From the NCBI RefSeq assembly GCF_051124815.1, contig NZ_CP118491.1:1-64000 (forward strand): a stretch of DNA of 64,000 nt, read 5' to 3'. This document shows positions 8,180-15,972 of this stretch, piece after piece. The position numbers and the translations under genes are program-made. The notes beneath the pieces were generated by a model. It saw only the letters and a list, made by a program, of their open reading frames with translations, ran no database searches and was not told the origin of the DNA. Numbering within the stretch: the first letter of the stretch is position 1; every line of letters starts with the position of its first letter. Source of the DNA: Azospirillum sp051124815. GTDB lineage: Bacteria > Pseudomonadota > Alphaproteobacteria > Azospirillales > Azospirillaceae.

Positions 8180-9799
8180 TCACCCCGCCGGCAGCAGGTC
8201 CATGGGCAGCCCGGCGGCCTTCGCTTCGGCGGCGCGGGCGAGGTCGCGGGCGATGCGGGCCATCGAACCGGACCAGTCCCATTGGCGGTCCTGGCGGTAG
8301 ATCCGCAGGGACGGGTACCAGATGCTCTTCTCCGCATCGTCCATCCAGCGCCAGTCCATCCGGTAGGGCGCCGGCAGCCAGCTCGGGACGCCCAGCGCGC
8401 CGGCGACATGCAGGACGGAACTGTCGATGGCGATCACCAGATCCAGCGTCTTCATCACCGCCGCGGTGTCGAGGAAGGCGTCCGGCCCGGCGTCGAAATC
8501 CGGGCCCAGGCGGTGGAGCAGCGCCTCGTCGGCATCGGCCAGGCGCTTGGCGGCGTTGTCCTGCTTGTGCAGGTCCACCAGGCTGACGCCGGGGATGGCG
8601 GCCAGCGGGCGGACGAACTCGAAGGGGATGGAACGCTTGGGGTCGGCGTCGCGGGTGGCGTCGCCGTTGCTCCAGCACAGCCCGACGCGCAGGCCGCCCA
8701 GCCCGGCCAGCCGCTCCGTCCACAGCCGCACCCGCTCGGGATCGGCCGACAGGTAGGGGCGGTTCGGCACGGCGTCGGCCGTCGATCCCAGCAGATGGGG
8801 CAGGCTGAGGAACATCGACCGCGCCCGGATGGCGGGCATGCGGTCCGGGTTGAAGCGGATGTTGCCGGGGTTGGGCACGGTCGACAGCAGGCGCTGCAGC
8901 CGCGGCGGGCAGACCACCACCACCTCGCCGCAGATGCGGGCGACCTGCGGCACGAAGCGGACGAAATGGATCATGTCGCCCCAGCCGCCTTCGGCGGCCA
9001 GGGCCACCGTGTCGTCGGGCAGCGGCCGTCCGTCCCAGATCGGGATCGGGCTGCCGTCGGCCTGGAACCAGACATTGTTCTTGCGCGCCTCGAAATCGGC
9101 CATGCCGCCGACGAAGTCGCCGAGCCGCAGCCGGTTGATGCCGGCGATGTGGCGGGCGTCGGTCATGGTCGGCTGCAGGCGCAGCGCCCGGCGGCAGGCC
9201 GCCAGGGACTCCGTCGCGCGGGCCATCTCCTCCTGCACCAGGGCGACCTGCAGATGGGCCACCGGGTTGCCGGGGCCCAGCATGACCGAGGCCCGGGCGT
9301 TGCGCAGCGACTCCTCGAACTCCGCTCCTTGCGAGGCGGGATCGAGCAGCAGCGCCTCGCTGAGGGCGATGCGGGTTTCCAGATGGTCCGGGCGCAGCAT
9401 GGCGGCCCGGCGCAGCGGCCCGGCGGCCTCCTGCCGCCGCTCCTGCCGCAGCAGGGTGCCGCCCAGCTGGTACAGGACCTCGGCGTCGTCGGGAAGTTCC
9501 GCAGCCAGCTGCCGAAGCAGGGCCATGGCGCCGGCATGGTCGCCGATCCCCTGCAGGGTGCGGCACAGGTTCTGCCGGACCGCGGTGAAGCCGGGGGCCA
9601 GCCGCAGCGACCGGCGCATCAGCGCCACCGCGTCGCCGGTCCGGTCGAACCGCTTCTCCACCAGCCCCAGCAGCTGCAGCCCGTCATACTGGGCGGGATC
9701 GACGGCGAGCGCCTTGCGGTAGAGCCGCCGGGCCTCGTCCAGCCGGTCGGTCTGGTGGGCCTGGACGGCGGGGATGAGAAAGGGCTGCGGCTGGATCAT
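8180..9799 (-). CDS. TPR protein with a GT9-like glycosyltransferase C-terminal domain
   Basis: A 539-aa protein. TPR units fill about residues 1-230 (for example LDEARRLYRKALAVDPAQYD). The C-terminal about 300 residues form a GT-B-like domain with DTVALAAEGGWGDMIHFVRF, VGLCWSNGD and DFDAGPDAFLDTAAVM followed by LDLVIAIDSSVLHVAGALG. The last motif resembles the donor site of the heptosyltransferase (GT9) fold. The same module recurs in the protein ending at 62775. I start it at the ATG at 9799 (MIQPQPFLIP), because the longer frame to 9910 runs into the divergent upstream region. Ribosome-binding sites are weak for both options. No membrane segments; probably cytoplasmic. Donor and acceptor are unknown. 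Confidence 0.8.
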   Translation of the reverse strand: MIQPQPFLIPAVQAHQTDRLDEARRLYRKALAVDPAQYDGLQLLGLVEKRFDRTGDAVALMRRSLRLAPGFTAVRQNLCRTLQGIGDHAGAMALLRQLAAELPDDAEVLYQLGGTLLRQERRQEAAGPLRRAAMLRPDHLETRIALSEALLLDPASQGAEFEESLRNARASVMLGPGNPVAHLQVALVQEEMARATESLAACRRALRLQPTMTDARHIAGINRLRLGDFVGGMADFEARKNNVWFQADGSPIPIWDGRPLPDDTVALAAEGGWGDMIHFVRFVPQVARICGEVVVVCPPRLQRLLSTVPNPGNIRFNPDRMPAIRARSMFLSLPHLLGSTADAVPNRPYLSADPERVRLWTERLAGLGGLRVGLCWSNGDATRDADPKRSIPFEFVRPLAAIPGVSLVDLHKQDNAAKRLADADEALLHRLGPDFDAGPDAFLDTAAVMKTLDLVIAIDSSVLHVAGALGVPSWLPAPYRMDWRWMDDAEKSIWYPSLRIYRQDRQWDWSGSMARIARDLARAAEAKAAGLPMDLLPAG

Positions 9800-9986
9800 G
9801 GACTGGCTCGCGAAGGGCAGGGCGCCTTTATGACCGTTCGGCGGCGCCGATTGCAATTCCGGAAGCCGCCCCAGGCAAGCGGACTGCCGCCGGTTGACCC
9901 GAAAAAACATGCCGTGCTATGGCCGCGAACCGGAAGACCGTCCCGTTCGCCCGTCCCCTCCTGCAAAGCCATTGGATAGCCGCTTC
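9800..9986. promoter_or_regulatory. Divergent intergenic region between two TPR glycosyltransferase genes
   Basis: These 187 bp separate two outward-facing starts and should carry promoters for both. I see no clear -35/-10 pair or long dyad. Longer in-frame starts on both strands (9910 minus, 9894 plus) would overlap each other and are less likely. Confidence 0.35.
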
Positions 9987-11798
9987 ATGGGTCAAGACAT
10001 CGCGCGCGCCATAGAGCATTACCGGGCCGGTCGCCGCGACGACGCCCTGGCCCTGGCCGAACAGGCGTTGCGCGCGGTTCCCGGCGACAGCGGGGCGCTC
10101 AACCTTGCCGGCGTCATCCTGTATGATCTGGGCCGGCTGGACGAGGCGGAGGAGCGGCTGTCGCGTCTGGTGGCGCTCGACCCGTTCTTCCATCAGGCGC
10201 GGATCAATCTGGCGGTGGTGCAGCAGGCGAAGGGCGCCCGGATGGAAGCCGCCGCCCAGTTCCGCATGGTTGCGGCGCTGGTGCCGGACCAGCTGGAGGT
10301 GCAGGACCGGCTGGGCAGCCTGCTGCATGGTTTGGGCGATCATGACGGGGCGTTGCGCCACCTGCGCCATGCCGCCCGGCTCGCCCCCGACGACCCCGAC
10401 CGCCGGGTGCTGCTGGCGGTGTCGCTGATGTCGAACGGCGATTCTGCCGAAGCGGCCACCGTCCTGACCGACGTGCTGGTCCGGCAGCCCGGCCATGCTG
10501 ATGCCCGCGGCCATCTGGCCGCGGCCCGGCTGTCGGCCGGCCGGCCGGATTTGGCGGAGGCGGTGCTGGCGGAAGGCGGCGGCGCGACCGGCGAGGCGGC
10601 GGATACCCTGGCCCGCGCCCGGTTCTACCGCCGGATCGTCGAGGAGGCCGGCCGGCCGCAGGTCCCGGACGGGCTGCTGGTGCGGGCGCCCTTCTCGGTT
10701 CTGTCGGGCTACGGCGACTTCGCCCAGCATTTCGTGCGCAGCCTGATGGAGCGCGGGCAGACGCTGCGGCTGGCCGGACTGAAGGGCGAGGAGAGCTGGC
10801 GCCCCACCTTCACCGACCCGATCCTGCAGGCGGCGGCGCGGCGGCTGGACGAACCGCTGCGGCCCCGTCTGGCGCTCAGCGTGCTGACCCCGCCGCTGGT
10901 CGAGCCGATCCCCGGCGTGCCGACCGTCAACTACACCATGTTCGAAGGCCCGCGGATTCCCGACGTCTTCGCCGCCTGCAACCGGGCGCACGATCTGGTG
11001 GTCGTTCCGACCGAATCCTCTCGTCTCGCCTGGATCGCCGCCGGCCATCCGGAAGACCGCATCCGCGTCTGTCCGCCGGGCATCGCTCCCAACCCGGCGG
11101 ATGCCGGGGCACGGCCGCTGTCCATCATGGGGCCGCGTGGCCGGGCGGTGATGGACTATCGGGTCCGCGTGCTCAACATCTCGGACTTCGTCGCGCGCAA
11201 GAACCTGGACGGGCTTCTGCGGGTCTGGCTGCGCGCCACCCGCGCCGACGACGATGCGATCCTGATCCTGAAGGTGGGCAAGGGCGGCTCGTCCCTGGTC
11301 GGCGAGGTCCGCCGGCTGATCGAGCAGGGCATCCAGGCCACCGGCCGCCGGCTGGAGGATGCCGCTCCCATCGCCCTGCTGACCGACCGCTACGACGAGC
11401 AGGGCATCGCCGGCCTCTATGCCATGGCGACCCATTATTTCAGCCTGTCGCACGGCGAGGGCTGGGACCTGCCGATCACCCGGGCCGGCTGCCTGGGCGC
11501 CGGCCTGATCGCGCCCCGGCACAGCGCCTACACCGCCTATCTGAACGACGAGGTCGCCCACCTCATCCCCTGCACCACCGGCCCGGCGCTGATGCCCTAC
11601 AGCAGCGCCTATTATCCGGCCTTCCACGGGCTGGACTGGTGGCACCCGGACGAGGACGCGGCGGCCGACATCCTGTCCCGCGTCGTCCGCGATCCCGAGG
11701 GCGAGCGCCGCGACGCCGCCCGCCACCTGATGAACAGCTTCACCTGGGACGCTGCCGCGTCCCGGCTGCTGGACGCTTTGGACGGGGTGGGGGGCTGA
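9987..11798 (+). CDS. TPR protein fused to a GT-B (GT4-like) glycosyltransferase
   Basis: A 603-aa protein. TPR repeats span about residues 1-200 (LGRLDEAEERLSRLVALDP and similar). A GT-B domain follows: an N-lobe around VNYTMFEGPRIPDVFAACN, then VLNISDFVARKNLDGLLRVW (the GT4 C-lobe entry with the RKN segment), then FSLSHGEGWDLPITRAGCLG, which matches the E-x7-E-like donor motif region of GT4 enzymes. The ATG at 9987 gives a TPR start; the open frame begins further upstream. A terminator follows at 11841. It probably transfers a sugar in the cytoplasm; donor and acceptor are unknown. Confidence 0.85.
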   Translation: MGQDIARAIEHYRAGRRDDALALAEQALRAVPGDSGALNLAGVILYDLGRLDEAEERLSRLVALDPFFHQARINLAVVQQAKGARMEAAAQFRMVAALVPDQLEVQDRLGSLLHGLGDHDGALRHLRHAARLAPDDPDRRVLLAVSLMSNGDSAEAATVLTDVLVRQPGHADARGHLAAARLSAGRPDLAEAVLAEGGGATGEAADTLARARFYRRIVEEAGRPQVPDGLLVRAPFSVLSGYGDFAQHFVRSLMERGQTLRLAGLKGEESWRPTFTDPILQAAARRLDEPLRPRLALSVLTPPLVEPIPGVPTVNYTMFEGPRIPDVFAACNRAHDLVVVPTESSRLAWIAAGHPEDRIRVCPPGIAPNPADAGARPLSIMGPRGRAVMDYRVRVLNISDFVARKNLDGLLRVWLRATRADDDAILILKVGKGGSSLVGEVRRLIEQGIQATGRRLEDAAPIALLTDRYDEQGIAGLYAMATHYFSLSHGEGWDLPITRAGCLGAGLIAPRHSAYTAYLNDEVAHLIPCTTGPALMPYSSAYYPAFHGLDWWHPDEDAAADILSRVVRDPEGERRDAARHLMNSFTWDAAASRLLDALDGVGG

Positions 11799-11840
11799 CG
11801 ACGGAACCGGGCACCGGCAGGCCGGAAATGGAGGACGCCG

Positions 11841-11870
11841 AAAAGACCTCAAAGCTTGAGAGGTTTTTTT
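11841..11870 (+). terminator. Intrinsic terminator after the TPR-GT4 gene
   Basis: ACCTC (11846-11850) pairs with GAGGT (11860-11864), and an alternative inner pairing is CTCAA/TTGAG. A run of seven T follows (11864-11870). It lies 48 bp after the stop codon. Confidence 0.75.
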
Positions 11871-11980
11871 GCGACGCGTCATTGAATGGACGTGTGGTTG
11901 AGCCCAGCTTCTATGATAGCGGTAGTTTTTACGAAAACTAATACCGCTATTGCGAAACCCTTTATGAAGGGGGCGGAGCG

Positions 11981-13435
11981 TTGGGCGATCCTTTTGGAAT
12001 GAAATTCGTTGTAGAGCTGTTCCGAGAGCTTCGTTTGCTCGTGGAACAAATCACCAATCTCCAGGGTAGCAGCGTCAACGGCATTCTTGCCGGCCTGCTC
12101 CTTATGGTCATCGCGCTCACCTTGCTCACCGTGGTGCTCGCGTTCCTTCGTCTTCTGTTCACCAAGATCGGCTTGAAGGCACGCTTCAAACACCACGACT
12201 CCTTTGAAGGAATTTCCTTCCCCTATGCCGTGCAGGGAAGTCCCCTCATGCGTGCCCTTCTGTTGCTGAGCGGCACACGCTACGAGATTTACCTCATGTC
12301 GCCGACAGGAGATCGCGTCAGGCGGCTCCTGCTGTCGATCGCACTTCTGTTTGCCTTCCTCTATATGTTCTTCAGCTACTTCGCCTTTCTATCGGTCAGC
12401 ATCCAGGGAGAACTGTTTAAGAACGGGAATTTTCTCGAGGCTCTTCCCTTCCTGATCGCTGCACTGTTCATCGCCATGGTCATGGTGCTGATCGACGCCA
12501 GCATCATCATCGGCAGCAATCCCGATGGCGTGCAGAAAGGTCCGCCCGGGGCGGTTGTCCCGCTGAAGGCCGCCTTCCTGCGCGTGGCCTTCGCCATGGC
12601 CATGGGGTATTTCGCGTCCTCGATTATGGTCGTGTATGTCTTCAGGGCCGAGGCCGTTGCCGCTGCCCTGGACGACGACAGCCGTCTCCAGAGGTTCGAC
12701 AATGACGCCAACCGGTTCAAGTCGACCCTGGACGCGAAGACGGCGGAACTGGCTGCGATCAACGGAAGGATCGAGATCCTCGAGGACGACGAGCGCTGCC
12801 TTTCGCAGGTCTTGGAGGTCGAGAGGACGGGATTTCTGAATGGAAAGCGTGCCGTCAAAGGACAGGCGATCTGCGGGGGGTATGCCACCACCGGCAAGCC
12901 CGGCCTCGGTCCCAAGTATCGTGCCATGGAGGAGGATCGCAACACTGTCCGGGGGCGCATCGCGGACGAGAAGGGCAGCCAAGAGGCAATCAGGAAGAGC
13001 ATCAGTGATACAGAGGACCTGATCAAGCCGTCGATCGATCAGAAGAACGGTTACATCTCTTCGGTCAAGAACAACTTCATGATGCTTCACAACGCGCTCA
13101 TCAAGCGGGCGCAGCAGGATCCTCTGGGTATCGGATCGTACTTCGTATTCATGACGCTTCTCTTCATGATGATCGAGATGACTCCTCTGGTCATGAAGTT
13201 CTACGTGAAGACCCGGGATTACGATGAACTCTGCAAGGTTAATGAAACGCAGTACCGTGAGTTCTTCGAAGCTAAGAGCCATCTGAACCTGCCCAGGCAG
13301 GAGCCTCCCAAAGCCGGAGGCAAGATCTCCTTGCTTGATTTGCTCGGGACCGTGTTCCACAAGCTGGCGGAGTTGTTCGGGGTGGCATCGGAACTGTTCC
13401 AGAAGCTTCTGGGTATGGCGAAGCGTCTGTTCTGA
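11981..13435 (+). CDS. Five-helix membrane protein resembling the DUF4407 family
   Basis: A 484-aa inner-membrane protein. Hydrophobic segments lie at about residues 35-58, 115-138, 155-178, 197-221 and 383-405. A long charged, probably coiled-coil region (about 230-370) sits between the fourth and fifth. This layout and the segment LLLLSGTRYEIYLMSPTGDR resemble DUF4407 proteins, whose function is not established. The start is uncertain: TTG at 11981 has GGAG close before it, and ATG at 11999 is the alternative. GC content and codon use are visibly lower than in the flanking genes, suggesting acquisition. It is a single-gene unit between two terminators and is not obviously part of glycan synthesis. 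Confidence 0.7.
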   Translation: MGDPFGMKFVVELFRELRLLVEQITNLQGSSVNGILAGLLLMVIALTLLTVVLAFLRLLFTKIGLKARFKHHDSFEGISFPYAVQGSPLMRALLLLSGTRYEIYLMSPTGDRVRRLLLSIALLFAFLYMFFSYFAFLSVSIQGELFKNGNFLEALPFLIAALFIAMVMVLIDASIIIGSNPDGVQKGPPGAVVPLKAAFLRVAFAMAMGYFASSIMVVYVFRAEAVAAALDDDSRLQRFDNDANRFKSTLDAKTAELAAINGRIEILEDDERCLSQVLEVERTGFLNGKRAVKGQAICGGYATTGKPGLGPKYRAMEEDRNTVRGRIADEKGSQEAIRKSISDTEDLIKPSIDQKNGYISSVKNNFMMLHNALIKRAQQDPLGIGSYFVFMTLLFMMIEMTPLVMKFYVKTRDYDELCKVNETQYREFFEAKSHLNLPRQEPPKAGGKISLLDLLGTVFHKLAELFGVASELFQKLLGMAKRLF

Positions 13436-13484
13436 GCCGTTCCCTGCCACCGGAAACAGCCGGCGGCAGGGGAAGGGTACTGGA

Positions 13485-13511
13485 GGCCGCCGGAATGCCG
13501 GCGGCCTTTTT
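13485..13511 (+). terminator. Terminator between convergent genes
   Basis: A perfect 9-bp stem GGCCGCCGG/CCGGCGGCC (13485-13493 with 13498-13506) with an AATG loop is followed by TTTTTCTTT. It lies between the membrane-protein gene and the convergent glycosyltransferase gene. A weaker CCCTGCC/GGCAGGG pairing lies just upstream (13442-13471). Confidence 0.85.
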
Positions 13512-13516
13512 CTTTC

Positions 13517-14698
13517 TTACTGCACGGCGCCGACGAAGGCCTCGGCGAAGGCGCGCCAGGTGCGCTCGGTGCGGATGAAGGCCTTGGCGCGGTCGGCGCG
13601 GGCCTTGGCGGCGGCGCGGTCGGCATAGAGCCGCTCCAAAGTCTCCACCAGCTCGTCGACCGAGGATTCGCCCCAGCCGAAGCGGCTGCCGTCGCGGTCG
13701 GCGACCGGGACCTGCCGGTCCAGCGTCAGGCACAGGTCGTCGCCCTGGGTCGGGCTCTTCAGCAGGTCGCGGTGGCCGGTGTTGTTGGACAGCACCACCG
13801 GGACGCCGCAGGCCATCGCCTCCATGGCGACGAGGTTGGTCGCCCCCTCGCAGCGGTTGGGGAAGACGGCGGCATGGCAGTCGGCCAGCACCCCGGCGAT
13901 CTGGTGGCGGCCGAGGAAGCCGAGATCGACGAAGCCCTCCTCGTCGGCGCCGTTCTCCATCGCCCAGCTTTTCACATCGATCATGTTGTTGGGCAGGACC
14001 CGCGGCGGCTTCGGCGCCAGCGGCGATTCCGCCATGGTCATGCCGACCTCCGGCCAGGCGTTCTGCCAGGCGGTGACCAGCAGTGCGTCCGGGTGGCGCT
14101 GACGGAAGCGCAGGAAGGCGGCCAGAACGATGTCCTGGCCCTTGCGGAATTCCAGCTTGCCGCCGGAGAAGATCACGAAGCGGTCGCCGAACCGGCCGCT
14201 TGGCTCGGCCTCCACCATTTCGGTCGGGTCGATGCCCTGGAAGGCAAGGCCGACATTGTCGAAGCCCCAGATCTCCAGAAGCTGCTTGTTGTAGGTGGAG
14301 TGCACGACGATGCGGTCGTACTGGCGGGCGCGGGCCATCACCTCGGGCGTGAAGCGGGTTTCCTCATAGGCGATGACGCCGATGTTGCGCCGGCCGCGGA
14401 AGCGCATCGACGGGCCGCCGGCGGTGAAGCCGTTGCCCAGCGCATGCAGGACGTCGAACTCCTTCAGCAGCAGCATGTGGCCCTTGGCGTTGTCGGCCAT
14501 GGCGGCGACCTGCTGATAGGGGCCTTCCAGCGCTTGCAGCTTGGCGCGGTTCTCCGGCCGCAGGGTGCCCATCAGCGGCTTTTCGAGCAGCAGCGGCGGC
14601 CGGCCCTGGTCGGCGAGGTAGAGGGCGGTATGGACACCCACCAGCCCCCAGCCGTGGACCTCCGTGAGCTGCCAGGTGAAAGCCAAGTTCGGAATCAT
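13517..14698 (-). CDS. GT4-family glycosyltransferase
   Basis: A 393-aa GT-B enzyme. The N-terminal lobe opens MIPNLAFTWQLTEVHGWGLV. The C-lobe shows FVIFSGGKLEFRKGQDIVLA (R/K-K-G entry), DLGFLGRHQIAGVLADCHAA, and FPNRCEGATNLVAMEAMACG, which is the GT4 donor-binding E-x7-E motif. The open frame extends 300 codons upstream, but that part is antisense to the fucose synthase gene. The ATG at 14698 is the natural start, with a weak GGGG upstream. It is divergent from GDP-L-fucose synthase across 159 bp, so fucosyl transfer is one option, though the family alone does not specify the donor. Confidence 0.85.
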   Translation of the reverse strand: MIPNLAFTWQLTEVHGWGLVGVHTALYLADQGRPPLLLEKPLMGTLRPENRAKLQALEGPYQQVAAMADNAKGHMLLLKEFDVLHALGNGFTAGGPSMRFRGRRNIGVIAYEETRFTPEVMARARQYDRIVVHSTYNKQLLEIWGFDNVGLAFQGIDPTEMVEAEPSGRFGDRFVIFSGGKLEFRKGQDIVLAAFLRFRQRHPDALLVTAWQNAWPEVGMTMAESPLAPKPPRVLPNNMIDVKSWAMENGADEEGFVDLGFLGRHQIAGVLADCHAAVFPNRCEGATNLVAMEAMACGVPVVLSNNTGHRDLLKSPTQGDDLCLTLDRQVPVADRDGSRFGWGESSVDELVETLERLYADRAAAKARADRAKAFIRTERTWRAFAEAFVGAVQ

Positions 14699-14857
14699 GA
14701 TGGAAACCCCAATTCTGGGCGCAAGTTTCTGGGCGCAGGTCTGGGCGCCCAAGCGGCCGGACGATCCCGCGCCGGGCCGGCGCTTGTCAAGCCGAGCGGA
14801 GCGGACTGGATTCCCCGGCAGCCCGATGCTACGACAGCGGCGGCTTTTCATAGCGGC

Positions 14858-15838
14858 ATGGGGCGCACGGTGCGGACGGAATCGCTTTTCTCCCTGGAGG
14901 GCAAACGGGTCTGGGTGGCCGGGCATCGCGGCATGGCGGGGGCGGCCATCGTCCGCCGGCTGGAGCGCGAGCCGTGCGACCTGATCACCGTCGGCCGCGA
15001 CCGCGTCGACCTGCGCCGTCAGGCGGAGGTCGAGGACTGGATGGCCGAGACGAAGCCGGATCTGGTCTTCGTCGCCGCCGCCACCGTCGGCGGCATCCTC
15101 GCCAATTCCACCCGGCCGGCCGAGTTCCTCTACGACAACCTGGCGATCGAGACCAACATCATCCACGGCGCCTACCGGACGGGCGCGAAGAAGCTGGTCT
15201 TCCTGGGATCGTCCTGCATCTATCCCCGGCTGGCCGAGCAGCCGATGCGCGAGGACGCCCTGCTGACCGGCCCGCTGGAGCCGACCAACGAGTGGTACGC
15301 CATCGCCAAGATCGCCGGCATCAAGATGTGCCAGGCCTACCGGCGCCAGTATGGCTGCGACTTCATCTCGGCGATGCCGACCAACCTCTACGGCCTGAAC
15401 GACAATTTCGACCTGCAGGGGGGCCATGTCGCCGCGGCATTGCTGGCCAAGATCCACCGCGCCAAGGTCGACGGCCAGCCTTTCGTCGAGCTGTGGGGGA
15501 CGGGCGCGCCCAAGCGCGAGTTCCTGTTCGCCGACGATCTGGCCGACGGTCTGGTCTTCCTGGCCCGGCAGTATTCGGACGAGCCGCACGTCAATGTCGG
15601 CACCGGCATCGAGGTGTCGATCCGCGAACTGGCCGAGCTGATCCGCGACGTCGTCGGCTATGAGGGCGAGTTCCGCTACGACACCTCAAAGCCGGACGGC
15701 AGCCCGCGCAAGCTGATGGATGTCAGCCGGATGACGGAGATGGGCTGGACCGCCCCCACCGCCTTGCGCGATGGTTTTGCCGCCACCTACCGCTGGTTCC
15801 TGGAAAACGTCGACCGGGGTGCCCTGCGGGGGCTTTGA
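14858..15838 (+). CDS. fcl: GDP-L-fucose synthase
   Basis: A 326-aa SDR enzyme that epimerises and reduces GDP-4-keto-6-deoxy-mannose to GDP-L-fucose. The family's motifs are all present: AGHRGMAGAA near residue 21, LGSSCIYPRLAEQPM with S118 and C120, and EPTNEWYAIAKIAGIK with Y147 and K151. Length is normal. The ATG at 14858 gives a ten-residue extension before the usual SLEGKRVWVAGHRG; no strong ribosome-binding site is seen. It uses the product of gmd (2736-3791) and so supplies the fucosyltransferase-like protein at 4014. Its transcript ends in a multi-hairpin element. Confidence 0.95.
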   Translation: MGRTVRTESLFSLEGKRVWVAGHRGMAGAAIVRRLEREPCDLITVGRDRVDLRRQAEVEDWMAETKPDLVFVAAATVGGILANSTRPAEFLYDNLAIETNIIHGAYRTGAKKLVFLGSSCIYPRLAEQPMREDALLTGPLEPTNEWYAIAKIAGIKMCQAYRRQYGCDFISAMPTNLYGLNDNFDLQGGHVAAALLAKIHRAKVDGQPFVELWGTGAPKREFLFADDLADGLVFLARQYSDEPHVNVGTGIEVSIRELAELIRDVVGYEGEFRYDTSKPDGSPRKLMDVSRMTEMGWTAPTALRDGFAATYRWFLENVDRGALRGL

Positions 15839-15847
15839 TACCGGCGG

Positions 15848-15949
15848 CTTTTGATCCTGACAGGTCAGGATCAAAAGCTTCGGCGGCATGAGCCGCCGCC
15901 GTGCCGGTCGGCACGGATACCAGCGGTCACTGTCAATGACCGCTGGTAT
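15848..15949. repeat. Cluster of four consecutive perfect hairpins in a convergent intergenic gap
   Basis: Four dyads follow one another. A 14-bp stem has a 2-nt loop (15848-15861 with 15864-15877). CGGCGGC/GCCGCCG spans 15881-15898. GTGCC/GGCAC spans 15901-15914. A 13-bp stem ATACCAGCGGTCA has a 7-nt loop (15917-15949). None has a long T-run, so this is not a simple Rho-independent terminator. A similarly arranged element occurs at 38623-38744. Confidence 0.75.
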
Positions 15950-15972
15950 GAGGCCGCCCCGCAACGCTCCCG

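Noticed and set aside
15848..15949. CRISPR-like array
   Set aside because: The units are palindromes of different sequence, not direct repeats with spacers, and no cas gene is present.
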